The notes: generated by a model from the sequence alone, not told the origin. DNA of 64,000 bases from Rhizomys pruinosus (GCA_009823505.1 VZQC01005691.1:2545140-2609139), one strand, 5' to 3'. Shown: positions 22,301-34,465, counted from the stretch's first letter. A program made the numbers and translations.

Positions 22301-24735
22301 GGGGCAGAGACTTGCAGCCAATGCTGTGGGACATGCCCTTCCATGCCCTGGCTTCTATCTGCCCAGGTCTCTCAGCCTCAGAGCCAGAACTCAACCTGAT
22401 GTTCAGGAGCCAGTGTCACACAGATCAGTACAAAGGGAAGGCAGGTGCAATGTATGTCTCCTGCCACCTGCTGACTCTAAGATAGCAGCCTCTGCTATCT
22501 GTTCCAGAGGACACAGCCACAGCCCCATACCTGTCATGCTTCTCCATCCCTGATGGAGGCAGTTGGGTCATATACTACCCAAAGATGGGGACCACTGATG
22601 ATTGGCTGCTCATTCAGCATAGCTGAGGACTGTTTGGGGATAGAGCGGCCTACCCTGCTGGCAGAGGAGTGAGCCAAGGTTGTGTTCTGATGGCCCACAG
22701 CTCTAACTGCCTCCCCAGCTGAGAACCAGGAAGTGTAGAAAGCATTGCATACCCACCCCCCACAGTGTGTCCACAGAAGCTCAGGAGCTATACATCTCCA
22801 GACTGCTTGCGTCTGCATTTCTTACATGGAGTAAAGACCATTGGAGCCCTGTAGTACGATGCCTCCTGTTTCCTATTAGTGAGGAAATAGAAAGAACGTG
22901 TCCTACACAGAAGCCCCAGGCGCTGGTCTGTCTCCTGTGCCGGAGGGAGGCAGGAGTGTGACGCAATGTCTCCATGCTAGGCTGGGATGGGGGGCAGGTA
23001 AGGGGATCTGGCCCAGCGCAGCTCACTGCAATGCTATGTGACTGCACACAGAAAACATCACATTACCCAAGTGGTGAGTTTATAATCTATGTTTATTAAG
23101 GAAAGCAAGTACGTGAAGGATTAATGCCAATCTTTCAGGCCAGATGCCATGTACAAAGCATGCTGTCATGGAGAAGGTGGGCTACTGGCACCTGCTGTGA
23201 CTGGCACCTCACACCCGGCACAATACAATGCCCAGTCTGTGTGGCCCTGCGAGGTGTGTGTCACTATGTGCACTTGACACTGCGTGCACCTGTCACACTG
23301 TCCGCCCCAGTTCTGCAGCTTTGGGTATTGCTGCTCTTTGCAGGACATACAAGGCCCCTTACACGCAGACAGCAGTGTGGGGAGCCCAGCTCCTCAATGA
23401 GACCGAGGACAGCTTCAAGTTTTGGCCCAGAGTCATTTTGGAGCCTGTGTCATAAGGAGGGATTCACACACCTACAGGTTCCCTCCCAGCCGAGTACAGG
23501 TGACAGTGTCAGCAACTAATGCTCAGTGGTGTGATACTCCTGGGACCATCTCCTACAGCCCCTATGATGATGGTTTGTGAACCAAAGACTATTACAGAAC
23601 ATTCCTGGCCTCTCTTGAGACTTCGAGTCTACCAAATGGGTTCCTATCCCTATATGGCAATAGCGGGCAGATCTCACCTCACAGTGAGGCCAGTGGGCTT
23701 CCCTGGGGTGCTCTCTAGGCAGGTCCTGTTCTGTCAGTGCTCCACCCCCAGGCCTGGCAGAGCTGTTCCTTCCTCCCCCCTCCAGGCTAAGCTGGGAGGC
23801 TCTGGATGTGGACACTGGTAAGTGGCTCATAGGCACTCATTAGAACTGGCTTTCCAAGGCTGCCTGCTGTGTGAAAGGCCCAGGGTATAGCCGGAGTCTC
23901 TGTGGCTTACGTTTGGGGCAGTCTACAGAGCAGTTCTCTGCTGAGTGCCTGCTAGGACTGGATCTGTGCATGCAGGCTCCTGAGGGGCTTCGCCGTCCCT
24001 GCCTGTCTCCCACAGTCCCTTCTGAAACCACCTATAATGTGAGTCTAGAAATAGCTGGTTCCGCCCAGCTGCCCTGGCCCCCCTGCCACCTTCTGTCCAA
24101 ACCTGCTAGTGGCCGTCTGATTCCTACCACCCACTTCTCACCCAGGGATTTGGTGTACATTTCACAAGCATACATTTACTGACTTAGGAGAATAGAGTGG
24201 AGACAGCTGGCAGGTCCTCAAGATCCAAGAGAAAACGAAAGCACTGGATTTCCACAGTGGCCTTGAACCCTAAGGCTGACTGCCTAGGCGAGGGAGATGG
24301 TGGCTGGGGCCAGCTCTGGAAGGTTTATGTGGGAGAGGTACATAGTGTATATCTTCCTGAGAGAAATCCAAGCAGTCCCAGTCACACAGACTGTCTCACA
24401 GACTCCCATGACCTCCAACTGTGCTGGGGTTGGTGCTGTGCCATAGACTGATTGCCTGGGGTACTAGGCTTGATCCTCAGCATGGGGGACAGAGCGGGTG
24501 GAGTATGGCCTTTCTCTCAAAGGGGAGGTAGAACAGGACCATGTCTCCTTCGGGAGAGATATGGTCACATGTTTGGGGTTTTCTTAGACTGCCTGCACAT
24601 GGGCCTGATGTTATATAGACTATGCATTTGGGCCTGAGGAAACCTGTATGTATCTGCTGTGGACCAGAGTCATGCAGATGGAGCCCTGGGCATCTTGTCC
24701 TGGAGTCAGTCAAGTATCCTGCAGGCCTCTGTGCA

Positions 24736-24753
24736 GGCAGGCAGGCAGGCAGA
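24736..24753. repeat. Short (CAGG)n tract
   Basis: GCAGGCAGGCAGGCAGGCAG-type sequence of four to five units occurs within intron 8. Confidence 0.7.
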
Positions 24754-27700
24754 CAGATGGGCCGTCTCCTGTTGGAAACGCAGCACTCTCGGGTATAGGC
24801 TCCAGGCTCCATCAGCTGTCAGCACCTCACAAATCTAACTTTTATTTGGGAAAAGATGACGGCTCTCTAAGAAATATGAGCAGTTGAGCAATCTTGCCAG
24901 CAAAAGTTTTACTGACATCTGCTGCCTATGCCCCCAACCCCCGGTCCCTTTGCCCAGCGTCTGACACACAAGGTGCTGGTGTATGCAGAGAAACCACACA
25001 ATTGTATAGACGGGTGCTTTGTTGGTTTTGTCTTTAATTACTCTTGCCCAGTTCAGGACTCGGTGTGCACAGTGGTGCCGCATGTTGTGTGGACAGCCAC
25101 CATGGCAGAAACTCAGTCACCACAGACAGCACGGGATAGAGCTGTCCAGTAACTGTGTGACTGCTGGGCCAGTTCATTCCCACAGCCCTGGTATCCCGAG
25201 CTGGAAGATAGAGACCATAGAATCTGTGTAATGATTTTGCAGCAGAACATACAGCCTGCTTCACCAGCGGCTGTGGATATCTGTCCGCCACAGACCACAC
25301 CCTACTACTTAAGCTCTGCTTCTGGAGAAGAACTTGGGTACCCCAAATCTCATGCTGAAGGCCCAATGGGGCTGTTTGGAGGTTAGGCTTTTAGGCCCTC
25401 CCTTAGGTCTGGTTTCTGACAGTCAACCTGCTGGTAGCATTTCATCTTGTAGTGGAGCAGGCGGGCAGGCATGCCTGTAGATCCTCTGTCCACAGTGACG
25501 CTGGAAGAAAGTGGCTGGCATGGTGGCTACTAGGCGGAAAGGCCCTGAGCATCCTTACGCTTGCCAACGGCCTTCGCAGCTTAAGTGAGGGCTTCTTCCT
25601 TCCTGGTTCTCTCCTGATCTACGCCCACATTTTCAAGTGACTTCAAGTGTTTGAGGATTAAGTTACTTTAGTAGTTATGTTCCACAGTGCCAGACAAAAG
25701 AGGTTTTGTTCAAACTCTAAACCCTAGAAAACAAAAATCAGATTGTCTTCAAGGCTACCTGACATTAAAGGCCAAGTTTCACCATCAACATAAACAACCA
25801 GAAATGATAACCCGGGGGCATGACTTCAGGGGTTAAGAAAGCATAAATAGGACCATGGGAGGAGTCCAGACCTGAAAGTCTTCACACTTCTTCTTCCTGC
25901 TCTGTGTGTACAGATCCCACAGACCAAGGACCTGTGAGCCAGTCCAAGGAAAGGCTCACCTGCTATTGAGCATCTGGACATAGCCAAAAGGGTATGTGGC
26001 TTCCAGCTTCCTGGGAATGTGGGAGCACATCCAGTTTCCCACGGAGCTTAGGCCTGGGGGTGGGGTCCACAAAAATCTGAATTGAGGGGGGGCTCAAGTT
26101 TATTCTCCAGATTGACAGATGAAGGCTCAAGGCCTCCTGGGGTCAGAAATAGCAGCTTTGCCTGAGCCTGCGCCAAGAACTGGCTGGATCAAGGGCTTTC
26201 CTACATCATCTCATTCCGGTGTTTCTGTCAGTCCTATAGGTCAGGGTCGAGAATGTCCCCTTTCCAGAAGCATCCAAGTGGGCACAGAGGTCATTCATGT
26301 TACCAAGTCTCTGCTCCCAGTGATGAAGTGAGTCCTGAATTAGAAAGGGAAGGGGTAGCTTTGTTGCCTGTGGGTACTAGCCCATAGGCCAAGTGGATCA
26401 GCTGGGGCACAGCCAGGTGGGGAGTGATGATGACCACTTAGGCCTATGGCAGTGAGTGGATGGTGACAACAGTCTGTCATCAAAGGCATTCCATCCAATA
26501 CCCGCTGAAGCTGCACTTTGTGCTCTGAAAGTGACTCCCTTTTGAGTGGTTCAGGCCCAGGGCTGAGATGCTGCAGAGGACAAAGCCAGGTAGGGCGGCA
26601 TCTGGCAGGCACCTTCATTGGCAAATCACAGGTGGAGCTATCTTCTCTGGCCACCCTCCTGCCCAAGCATGCCTTGGTGCCCAGGCTTCTTGGGTGTTCA
26701 GCTCAGTGTGACTCACGCTCCTGTTTGTTTTTGGTGGCACATGGCCCTTAGATTTCTAAACAAAACCACCTTCCTGCCCCCTCATCCTGATGAACTGTCG
26801 TGTTCTGGGACCTCTTCATAAGGAGCCCTGGGGGCAGGGTGGCCTTGGCCTCCCTATCTGGCCCCTTCAGGAGCAAGCTCCACATCCTTGCAGTTCCTCA
26901 GCAGGGGCCCACACTTCATACACAGCCTTCCTCTCACAGCTGTCCACATGCCGTGAATGGACCACACTTTGCTTCTTCTTGTCTCTAATTTCTTCAGGGA
27001 AATCTTCTACCTTCGGCTCCTTCCGTGTTTGAAAACACAAGGTCCCCAGAGGTGCAGGGTCTGTGCACATGGATGTGTCAGATGGTTAGGAGGTCTGCAT
27101 CTCCCCATGCCATGTTAGTGTCTAGACAAAGGTGCCCCCTTGCTCTTTTAACTTGATGTTTTCTGACCTTTGGGGAGATCTAGAAGACTAAAGATGCAGA
27201 AATGACTTCTTTCAGAGCTTAACGTTCCTCCTGGGTGCAGAAGGGCCAACATCCCACTGTGTGTAAGAGTTAATTCTCTTTATCTCTATCACTTCAGACT
27301 TAAAGCATATGTGAGAACCCAACGTGGTGCACACTAGGGATGGATTTGAGAGTGTTAAGGGGCCAGGTATCCTCAAGTCAGGAGCATTCGGCATTCTCTC
27401 ATCTGTCTACTGCCCAGTGTCATTTGACTATCAGGACACATATCACTTTCACACAAGAGGTTCAGCCCTACCACATAGAGTTATCCAGTTGCTGAGTTGG
27501 CTCAGGACGAATGTTCTAGAATGTTCATAGAACCTGCCACATAGTGGTTTTGGGGGCTGTAGATGCCAGCTGGTAACTGAGGTCCCAGGAAGCCGTGGGA
27601 AGATGCTACCTGCAGCTCCACAGGCCAGACACAGCTCTACTGGCCCAAGCTGCCCTCTGATCTCTCCACGAGGACTTCATTTTGCTCTTAGGAAACATAT

Positions 27701-28177
27701 CAGGAAACACAGTTCCCCATGATTAATACCTCTTTACAAGTCATACAGCACACTATGATCTCTGCTGTTTGAAATCATGGTGGGCCCTTCCAGGAGGGAC
27801 AGGCTGGTGGGGGTGGGAAGGCTGAATACCTATCATTGAAGGAAACCCCAGGCTTCATCCCTAAGTTCCTAACAGGAGAGAGACCACACGCTGGGCAGTA
27901 CAGAACTGCAGGCGGAGAGCCACGGGCTGTGCATAATGCTGTGGTACCATCAGGGTCTAAGTATCTCACTCTGTTTCCAGGCCAGGATGTGCAGTGGTGC
28001 CACAGCCAGGACAGCTGAGCTACAGGGACCATGATGCCCAGGAATCCGTAATGATGGCTGGGATCCATGATGAGATGGGGCTCTGCCTCCATGGCTGGGA
28101 CCTGGTGCTCTGCTCAAGCCAACCAAGCCTCCAAATGCCTAGACTGAATAAATCACCACGAAAGAATCCAGTGGAAG

Positions 28178-28428
28178 TGGCTGGAGAGATGGCCTAGCGG
28201 TTAAGAGCGCCGACCGCTCTTACAGAGGACCCGGGTTCGATCCTCAGCACCCACAATGGTGGCTGAGAACCGTCTGAAACACTAATTCCAGGAAGAACTC
28301 CAGTTCCAGAGGAATCCGACACCCTCTTCTGACCTCCGCAGCATTGCTCGACATGGGTGCACAGACCTACGTGTAGACAGTACATTCATACACATACAGA
28401 AATAAAAAAAAATTAAAAAAAAAAAAAA
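28178..28428 (+). mobile_element. B2 SINE
   Basis: It starts TGGCTGGAGAGATGGCC, with intact A box (GGTTAAGAGCG) and B box (GGGTTCGATCC), and a 3' part reading TGACCTCCGCAGCATTG and TACATTCATACACATAC, ending in an A-rich tail. Flanking 9-bp repeats CAGTGGAAG are at 28169-28177 and 28429-28437. The 3' part differs from the classic mouse B2 tail. Confidence 0.92.
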
Positions 28429-28440
28429 CAGTGGAAGCTA

Positions 28441-28457
28441 CCCCCCCCCCGCCCCCC
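28441..28457. repeat. Poly-C tract
   Basis: A run of C broken by a single G. A second shorter C run lies at 28971-28981, and a third at 59384-59393 in intron 3. Confidence 0.9.
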
Positions 28458-29278
28458 ATTCCACTGACGTGGAAACACAGGACCAGAAAGTTAGGCTGGT
28501 TAACCAGGAATGGAAGGAAGTTTGGGTCTTTGCACACAAATCCATGCTCTTGCAGGGAGGTAGTAGAGGGCTTAGAGGACTAGGGAACCCTGATCCTGGG
28601 ATAGATGCGTGTCTGTTGGCTTGGCCTGCCCCGGGTGTTGGTTGACTGACAGCGGTCCTGGTGAAGTGATTTCTCCATCTTATAATCCTATACTGGTCTC
28701 CACCGCCAGGTGAGTGACTGTCCTCACACAGGTACCCAGTGCTCGGAAGCAGGTGTTCCTAGACTCAGGATGGGAGGCATTCTCACCTGCATAACCCTGT
28801 ACTGTCTGGGGGAGGCCAGGGGATTCCTAACCAGCTAAAACAGTTTCAGATAAAGAAACTGAGTCTGAAAGATCCAGTGGTTTGTTATGATTTATTTTCT
28901 CATTGTATAGAAACACCAACTTTTGAATGCACTCTTGTGATCATAATTTAGTTCTTTTTCTCTTAAAGTACCCCCCCCCCCGGTGTCTGTAGGCAGATGC
29001 CAGATCCTGCCCTGCTTGGACCAGGGATGCAGATCCTTTACAGGTGGTATGGATGCTTATCTTGGAACCAAACAGGAGACATCCTCCATTTGTAGCTAAT
29101 TCTGACATGTTGGAATAAGGCCTCAAACCAAGACATTTCTGGCAGAGTCTCCATCTCATGATGGGTTCTGGGGCATCCTAACCCCAACAGACCATGAAGA
29201 AGACAGTATATTCTTCTTTCAGAGCGAAGCAAAAAACAGTGGCAGACAAGAGACCCCAGAGGCCCTGGAAGCCTCTCT

Positions 29279-29751
29279 GGCTGGTCTGGGTGCTGTGCTG
29301 CGTCCTCCCTGGCTGGTCTGGGTGCTGTGCTGCGTCCTCCCTGGCTGGTCTGGGTGCTGGGCTCCCTCCCCTCCTCTCTGGCTGGTCTGGGTGCTGTGCT
29401 GCATCCTCCCTGGCTGGTCTGGGTGTTGGGCTCCCTCCTCCCTGGCTGGTCTGGGTGCTGGGCTCTCTCCTCCCTGGCTGGTCTGGGTGCTGGGCTCCCT
29501 CCCCTCCTCTCTGGCTGGTCTGGGTACTGTGCTGCGTCCTCTCTGGCTGGTCTGGGTGCTGTGCTGCGTCCTCTCTGGCTGATCTGGGTGCTGGGCTCCC
29601 TCCTCCCTGGCTGGTCTGGGTGTTGTGCTGCATCCTCTCTGGCTGGTCTGGGTGCTGGACTCCCTCCTCTCCTCTCTGGCTGGTCTGGGTGCTGGGCTCC
29701 CTCCTCTCTTCTCCTCTCTGGCTGGTCTGGGTGCTGTGCTGTGTCCTCTCA
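29279..29751. repeat. 32-42-bp minisatellite, 14 units of two types
   Basis: There are fourteen tandem units, each starting GGCTGGTCTGGGTG (the tenth has GGCTGATC). Type A continues CTGTGCTGCRTCCTC and is 32 bp. Type B continues CTGGGCTCCCTCCTC and is 32, 37, 37, 37 or 42 bp, longer forms gaining 5-bp CTCCT-like steps at the end. Because the units lack stops in several frames, long frames appear on both strands across the array. They are products of the repeat and not evidence of a protein. Confidence 0.95.
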
Positions 29752-30828
29752 GGTTGCAGATGGTTTCACTATCTGTACCTGATGGCAATCCCAGGGACAC
29801 TGGAGGGGCCGTGCTGCATTTCCAGCAGGGTGTGCACGCTCTGCTCAGGGTGTCTTACATCCAAGTGGAAACTTTTCCCTGTTAGACAACACCTCTTTCC
29901 CTGGGGTGAAGGAGGTCAGGCTGTCCCTCCAGGGCCACCACAGACTATGTACCAAAGACATCAGCCCCACAAAGCAAAGAAGCCCTGTACATTTGCCCCA
30001 TCTCCCTGCCTTCTGACAACTGTTACAGCTTCCTTGGAAAGTGAGGAAGAAAGGATGCTGCCGGTGTGCAGGTAGGCGCCAACCTGTGGTACTGTGAGGC
30101 ATCAGGCCCAACTTTAGTGACAAGACAAAAGTGCAGAAAACCAGTAGCCAGGAGGTGACCCTCCCTCCTCACAAGCAGCAAAATGCCCTGGGTACTTTGA
30201 TATCTAACACCTTGAAACTTGAAGGGGTCAGCATAGAGGACCCTTCCTTCCCCAGGGTATAGGAGGTGTTTGAGGCAGCCTCTTGAAGTATTCTCACACC
30301 TAAGTTTGAAGGAAAATCTAAATGAGTCTTGATCTTACAAATTTGTGCATGAAAATGAATTTCGCAGGTAGGGTTTAATAAGATTTATTCCTGTTTTCTC
30401 AAACACCTCAACAGCCTATTTTATGATCTTAAGAACCTGTATCCATAGTGGCTATAGACATGCGTAGTATAAATATATGTATGTATGAAACCCACTTACA
30501 GTACAGAAAACCCCAGGGGGAAAGGCTTATAACCTCACAGCCAGTGTCTAAGGAGCAAAGCAGAAGTAATGCAGAGTCAGGCTAAATGTGGAGCCAGTCT
30601 AATTAAGGGGCCTCCACCTTGCGGGGCTCCAGGACACAAACGCATTGATCTCAGAATGTGAGTACTGTGAACATGGCCATCTGTCAGCAGCAGCGTCCCC
30701 AGAGACACAGCCCCCGAGACGCAGCCCCAGGACTGCGGATGATACTGCAGCCCCAGAAATGAGGATGATACTGAGCATGAAGGGAGAACAACGGACAGAA
30801 CACGGGACGCATAGTCTCCATCTGCATA

Positions 30829-32701
30829 TTTATTTAAGAAGCACATGTTGACAGCCAGCCCGGCATCAGGCAACGAGCGGTACTGGGGATTCAACCCCTT
30901 GCTGGCCCAGGTCTCTCAGAAGGAGCTCGCAGTCTGGTGGTGTAGGGTGTCTGGGACCAGGCTGGTGGCCGACAGCCATCTTTGGGCTGGAGGCAAGAAT
31001 CAGGACAGCAGGATGAAGAGAGGCCAGGACCAGACGGCGGAACCCAGGAGGGCTGAGGAAGACTGAGTCATACATGAGCCCCACTGGGTGGAGGGTGATC
31101 AGCAGAAGGGTCCGACAAGAGGTCTATGTGGAACATGGAAGGCAGATGGGTGCAAGGCAGAGTGGGTACCAGCTGGCAGGACTGGATGCTATCTCAGGGT
31201 GGGGAGGTGATGTGAGAGTCAGCGGTAAACTCAGTCACCGGCTGCAGGATTTCAAGCACCAGGCCCCAGGGCATCACAATGCACACAGACCCCTCCACCT
31301 GACTCATAGAGCATTATACTAAAACTCAGCACCATGTAAACCTTCAGCAGAGTGTACCATCCAACAAGGGAAAAATGAATTTTCATGCTATTTCCCATAC
31401 TGCTATAGAGAGTGATTTTTCTTTATAAGGCCTATACCTTCTTTACAATATTCAATTTTTGGTCAACCATGCTTGAAAATCTAATTAGGACACAACCGTT
31501 GCACTTTGCAAAATAGACTAAATATTTGCTTTTTTAAAGAAATATTGTACATTATTCTAAGAGAGGAAGAGACTTATGAAATAGGAACAAGATCCTGTTT
31601 AGAGCCCAGAGCAGAGTGGCAGGATGGAATGTGGGCAGCTGGGGCCGTGGGTCACACGTGGCATTCCTACGTGGCTAGTTCACAGAGGCCCCTGACTGAA
31701 AACTTAACAAAGTCACTGTTATAGTTTTAAAGGGCATTTCTAAGGATCTGTCTGATAAGACAGTTGATTCCAGCATTTTAATACCAAGTTTGACATTCTA
31801 GGGCTTACTGGGTAGGCCCATGGCAAATGCCTTTAACATTTCAAGAAAACTGAAACCTTTTAAAAAAAAATCTTGATTTTACTAAGATAGTAATGTGGCT
31901 GCTTTCACAAATAGTTTTTAGTATATAATTTCCTTCTCAAATTATATGGATCTCTTAAGTTTCTAGAAAAAAAAAGCAACAATATAAAAAGGTTGTTGAC
32001 ATAGCTGAGCTTACCCAAAATACAATAGAACAACCCACTGTGCTTTCTGCACACACATCCTGCCACAAGAGAGTGGCCTGTGCCACACAGGAAGTCCTGG
32101 ATGCCTGGGACACACCTTTCTACTAGCTTACGGAGTGAAAAAAAATAAAAAGCAATTTTCTTAAAGAAAACACCCTAGAAGGTTGAAAAGGTGAACTGAG
32201 TGTGAATGAAAAGATACCATCCTCAAAACGCACAAGCTGAGCAGAGGAACTTCCGCCCCGAAGCCTCATGTCACCAAGGGATGGCATTATTCAGTGGAGA
32301 CATGCTGTGAGCTCTGTGGAACCATCACCATGATGACAAAATCATTCATGTTCCCCAATGCCCCTGGCAGCACTGGCCGAAAACCAGGGCTTCTTTCTGA
32401 AGTCACCCACGAAACTGCTCCAGCAGTCCACTTCTCTACCTCAGAGACTCACAGAAGTTAGATACAGGCCGCATCAGCTTCTGAGTGCAGAAAAAGCTGT
32501 GTGGCCACAGCATGTTTTCAAGAGGCCAGAAAGTTATCACCCCAGCATGCACCAATCATGGGAAAAACATACCCAGGCTTTGCTTCTCTTCGAGGGGGTG
32601 GGTGACTCAGTCTTGTGAACAGGCTACCAAGCGGTGTGAACGTGAACGTGCAACTCAGCCACACTGTTTTTATAACAACATCCTCTCACAGCCTCCATGG
32701 C
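30829..32701 (-). other. Nfatc1: Probable 3' UTR of the short Nfatc1 isoform; 3' end not fixed
   Basis: Sequence below the short-isoform stop is AT-rich and free of recognisable transposons down to about 30.8 kb, as expected for an alternative 3' UTR. On the minus strand the first common poly(A) signal is ATTAAA at 31777-31782, about 0.9 kb after the stop, followed by T-rich sequence. The first AATAAA is at 30829-30834, and another is at 30384-30389. A TATAAA variant at 32668-32673 seems too close to the stop. I cannot tell which is used; the lower limit given here is the first AATAAA. Confidence 0.45.
31777..31782 (-). promoter_or_regulatory. Candidate poly(A) signal ATTAAA for the short isoform
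   Basis: The minus strand reads ATTAAA, the second most common mammalian poly(A) hexamer, about 920 nt downstream of the short-isoform stop. T-rich stretches containing TTTGTTAAGTTTT follow within 100 nt. No canonical AATAAA occurs between the stop and this site. Use of the site is inferred only. Confidence 0.3.
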
Positions 32702-32760
32702 TTAGAAAAAGCATCCTCTCCGCTCACTTTCAGTGCTTAAGGTTAGAAAGACAGCGTTAC
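32702..32760 (-). CDS. Nfatc1: Nfatc1 short-isoform (A-type) read-through tail
   Basis: If the exon 8 donor is not used, translation continues in frame past GTAACG as [19 protein letters not shown] (sharing the G codon with exon 8) and stops at TAA (32702-32704). This matches the known C-terminus of the short NFATc1/A isoforms, which end in GCFF in human. In the family, this terminal form is made by an upstream polyadenylation site and is induced in effector lymphocytes, while naive cells use the distal site and make the longer B/C forms. Similarity to the human tail despite its position inside a nominal intron argues that it is a real alternative terminal exon. Confidence 0.9.
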
Positions 32761-32893
32761 CATTGGCAGGAAGGTAGGTGAAATGCTGGTACTGGCTTCT
32801 CTTCCGCTTCCCGTTGCAGACATAGAAACTGACTTGGACAGGGCTGGTTATTCTCTGGTTTCGGAAGGGTGGTATTTCAACCACCAGGGAATT
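32761..32893 (-). CDS. Nfatc1: Nfatc1 exon 8: end of RHR-C with nuclear localisation motif
   Basis: This 133-bp exon encodes [20 protein letters not shown], then [20 protein letters not shown], then LPAN plus one base. It finishes the IPT domain. The basic run GKRKRS corresponds to the second of the two nuclear localisation signals known in NFATc1, which calcineurin-driven dephosphorylation unmasks. The acceptor is TTCTCACCAG|AATTCC. The donor is AATG|GTAACG, which departs from the GTAAGT consensus at the last two positions. That weak donor is where the long and short isoforms diverge: splicing to exon 9 gives VPIIKTEP, while read-through gives the short tail described separately. Relative to the human protein as I remember it, QRFTY is QHFTY here. 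Confidence 0.95.
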
Positions 32894-33760
32894 CTGGTGA
32901 GAAAACAGTACAAAGGAAGCAGACAGTCAGCCAGCACCTTACAGACCAGGAGGCTTCACTTACGGAGCTTCTGCCAGTGTCAACCCAACAGCCATCTCCA
33001 GCTACCCAGAGGGCCTTGGATGGCAGCTTCTGTGTGTGACCCATTCACGTGTTTGAGCATGACTTGGCCATAGTATGTCTTCACAGGAAGGAGGTGTCCT
33101 GAGTTCTCACATGCCTAGAAGCCTGGAGATTTTCATAGTGGCTCTGAGTCTATGGGGCACCTGTGAGCATCTGAGGACAGTGCTGCTGGGTAGAAGACTC
33201 CAAGGCCTCAATCCCCAAGGCTCAGTGACTTTAATGCAAAAAGAACTGCCTGCCTACTTACAGGAGGCACCTCTTGGTGACATGAGAGGGTGTGTGCCCT
33301 GGGGACACTGTCTCTGAGAATAGACATGTGACAATGGTCACAATGTCCTACCAGAATTCCCCCATTCTCTCGAAATAAAAACAAAGCGGTTTTCAGGCCA
33401 GGGCAGCAAGATAGTTAAGAGCACAGGGCAGAGAGGACAGTCTGTAATGGTTGTTCTTTTCTTTCAAAAATAATCATCATAATAAAACAAAACCAGAAAT
33501 CTGTAACCTTTTTAAATGCTATTTCAAGATCAAACATAAAATGTACACCATGGGTACTAGAAACGGTGGGAACAAAGGACGACCGTGAGCTGGAAAGTCC
33601 CGGAGCAGGGTGGCCCTGGGAGAGTGCTGGACACGGCGTAGCCACTCCTGACCAGGGCCGACCCTTCAGACTGCTACACCTGATTTCCGCAGGGGATTGC
33701 AAATCCATAAAGTTTGCTAATTTTGTTTCTTTTATTATATGATTTTAGTTTAACAAGCAA

Positions 33761-33774
33761 GGAAAAATGAGTCA
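33761..33774. promoter_or_regulatory. Candidate NFAT:AP-1 composite site
   Basis: The plus strand reads GGAAAAATGAGTCA: an NFAT core GGAAA (33761-33765), two A residues, and a perfect AP-1 heptamer TGAGTCA (33768-33774). The order and strand match the cooperative NFAT:AP-1 arrangement, with spacing one base shorter than the typical composite site. A second TGAGTCA is at 33861-33867. The surrounding 450 bp are AT-rich. Function is inferred. Confidence 0.45.
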
Positions 33775-34465
33775 TAAAAATCCATTCTATTATTTCTTTT
33801 GTTAAAGTAATTAACAATAGCTAGTTATAATGGTAGCAAATTAATGACAGCAAACTTTATTGAGTCATGTTAATAATAAAACCTCAGCATAAGAAACAGG
33901 ACTCTAAAGAACTTCAGGCCCCGCCTCTTTTACTACAGGTGAAGCCGCCACTGAGAACCCTTAGCAGCAGCAGTGTCGGGGCACCTTCCGGGCTCTGTCC
34001 CCGTGGGCTCCGACCCCCAGGACACGCTTCAGCTACCTGCTGCTGCTGCGGCCCTAGTTCCCCTTCATCTGGAGGAATAAGGACACAGCACTCTGCCTGA
34101 GCACATCATCTTAGTAGCCAAAGTGCTGATAAGCAAAAGGTGGATGATGGAGCCTGTGGTGTGCTTGCCCGTGCTACAGTATGGCCACCTTCTCAGGCAG
34201 CGGCCTGCCGCTGGGCTCTGCCCAGTTCATGGCAGTCTGGCTGGAAAACATGCCCCTCCCACCCAGTTTAGGCAGATGAAGAGAAAGATGCTGCCCAGTG
34301 TGGTTTTGAGGACTCCATACACGGAAGGAGGCTCTGGAGCCACTGTGGCTGCCTGCATACAGCTGGCGCTCTAGGATGGTGTCTACAAAGAAGCAACTCT
34401 TCAGAGATCAAGAAAGAAAAAGATGCAAAAAGGAAACATCTTGCTGCTGATGCACAGGCTGAAGC

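Larger units (their letters stand above)
16412..32760 (-). other. Nfatc1 intron 8 (16.3 kb)
   Basis: The intron runs from the weak donor GTAACG next to exon 8 to acceptor TCCTCACAG at exon 9. It holds the 35-bp minisatellite (17181-19361), one B2 element (28178-28428), poly-C tracts near 28441-28457 and 28971-28981, a second minisatellite (29279-29751) and the short-isoform 3' UTR next to exon 8. The stretch 19.4-28.1 kb is largely unique and GC-moderate, with no recognisable gene, and I see nothing assignable in it beyond weak ID-like remnants. Confidence 0.9.

Noticed and set aside
25838..25850. TATA-like GCATAAATAGG followed by pyrimidine-rich sequence
   Set aside because: No other promoter signal, CpG enrichment or adjacent exon supports a start site. 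It may be LTR debris.
29194..30075. 293-codon plus-strand frame and 193-codon minus-strand frame
   Set aside because: Most of each lies in the 14-unit minisatellite. Openness on both strands is explained by stop-free repeat units, with no domain outside them.
33396..33425. Short B2-like fragment (GGGCAGCAAGATAGTTAAGAG)
   Set aside because: Only an A-box-like phrase is present, with no second half, tail or duplication.
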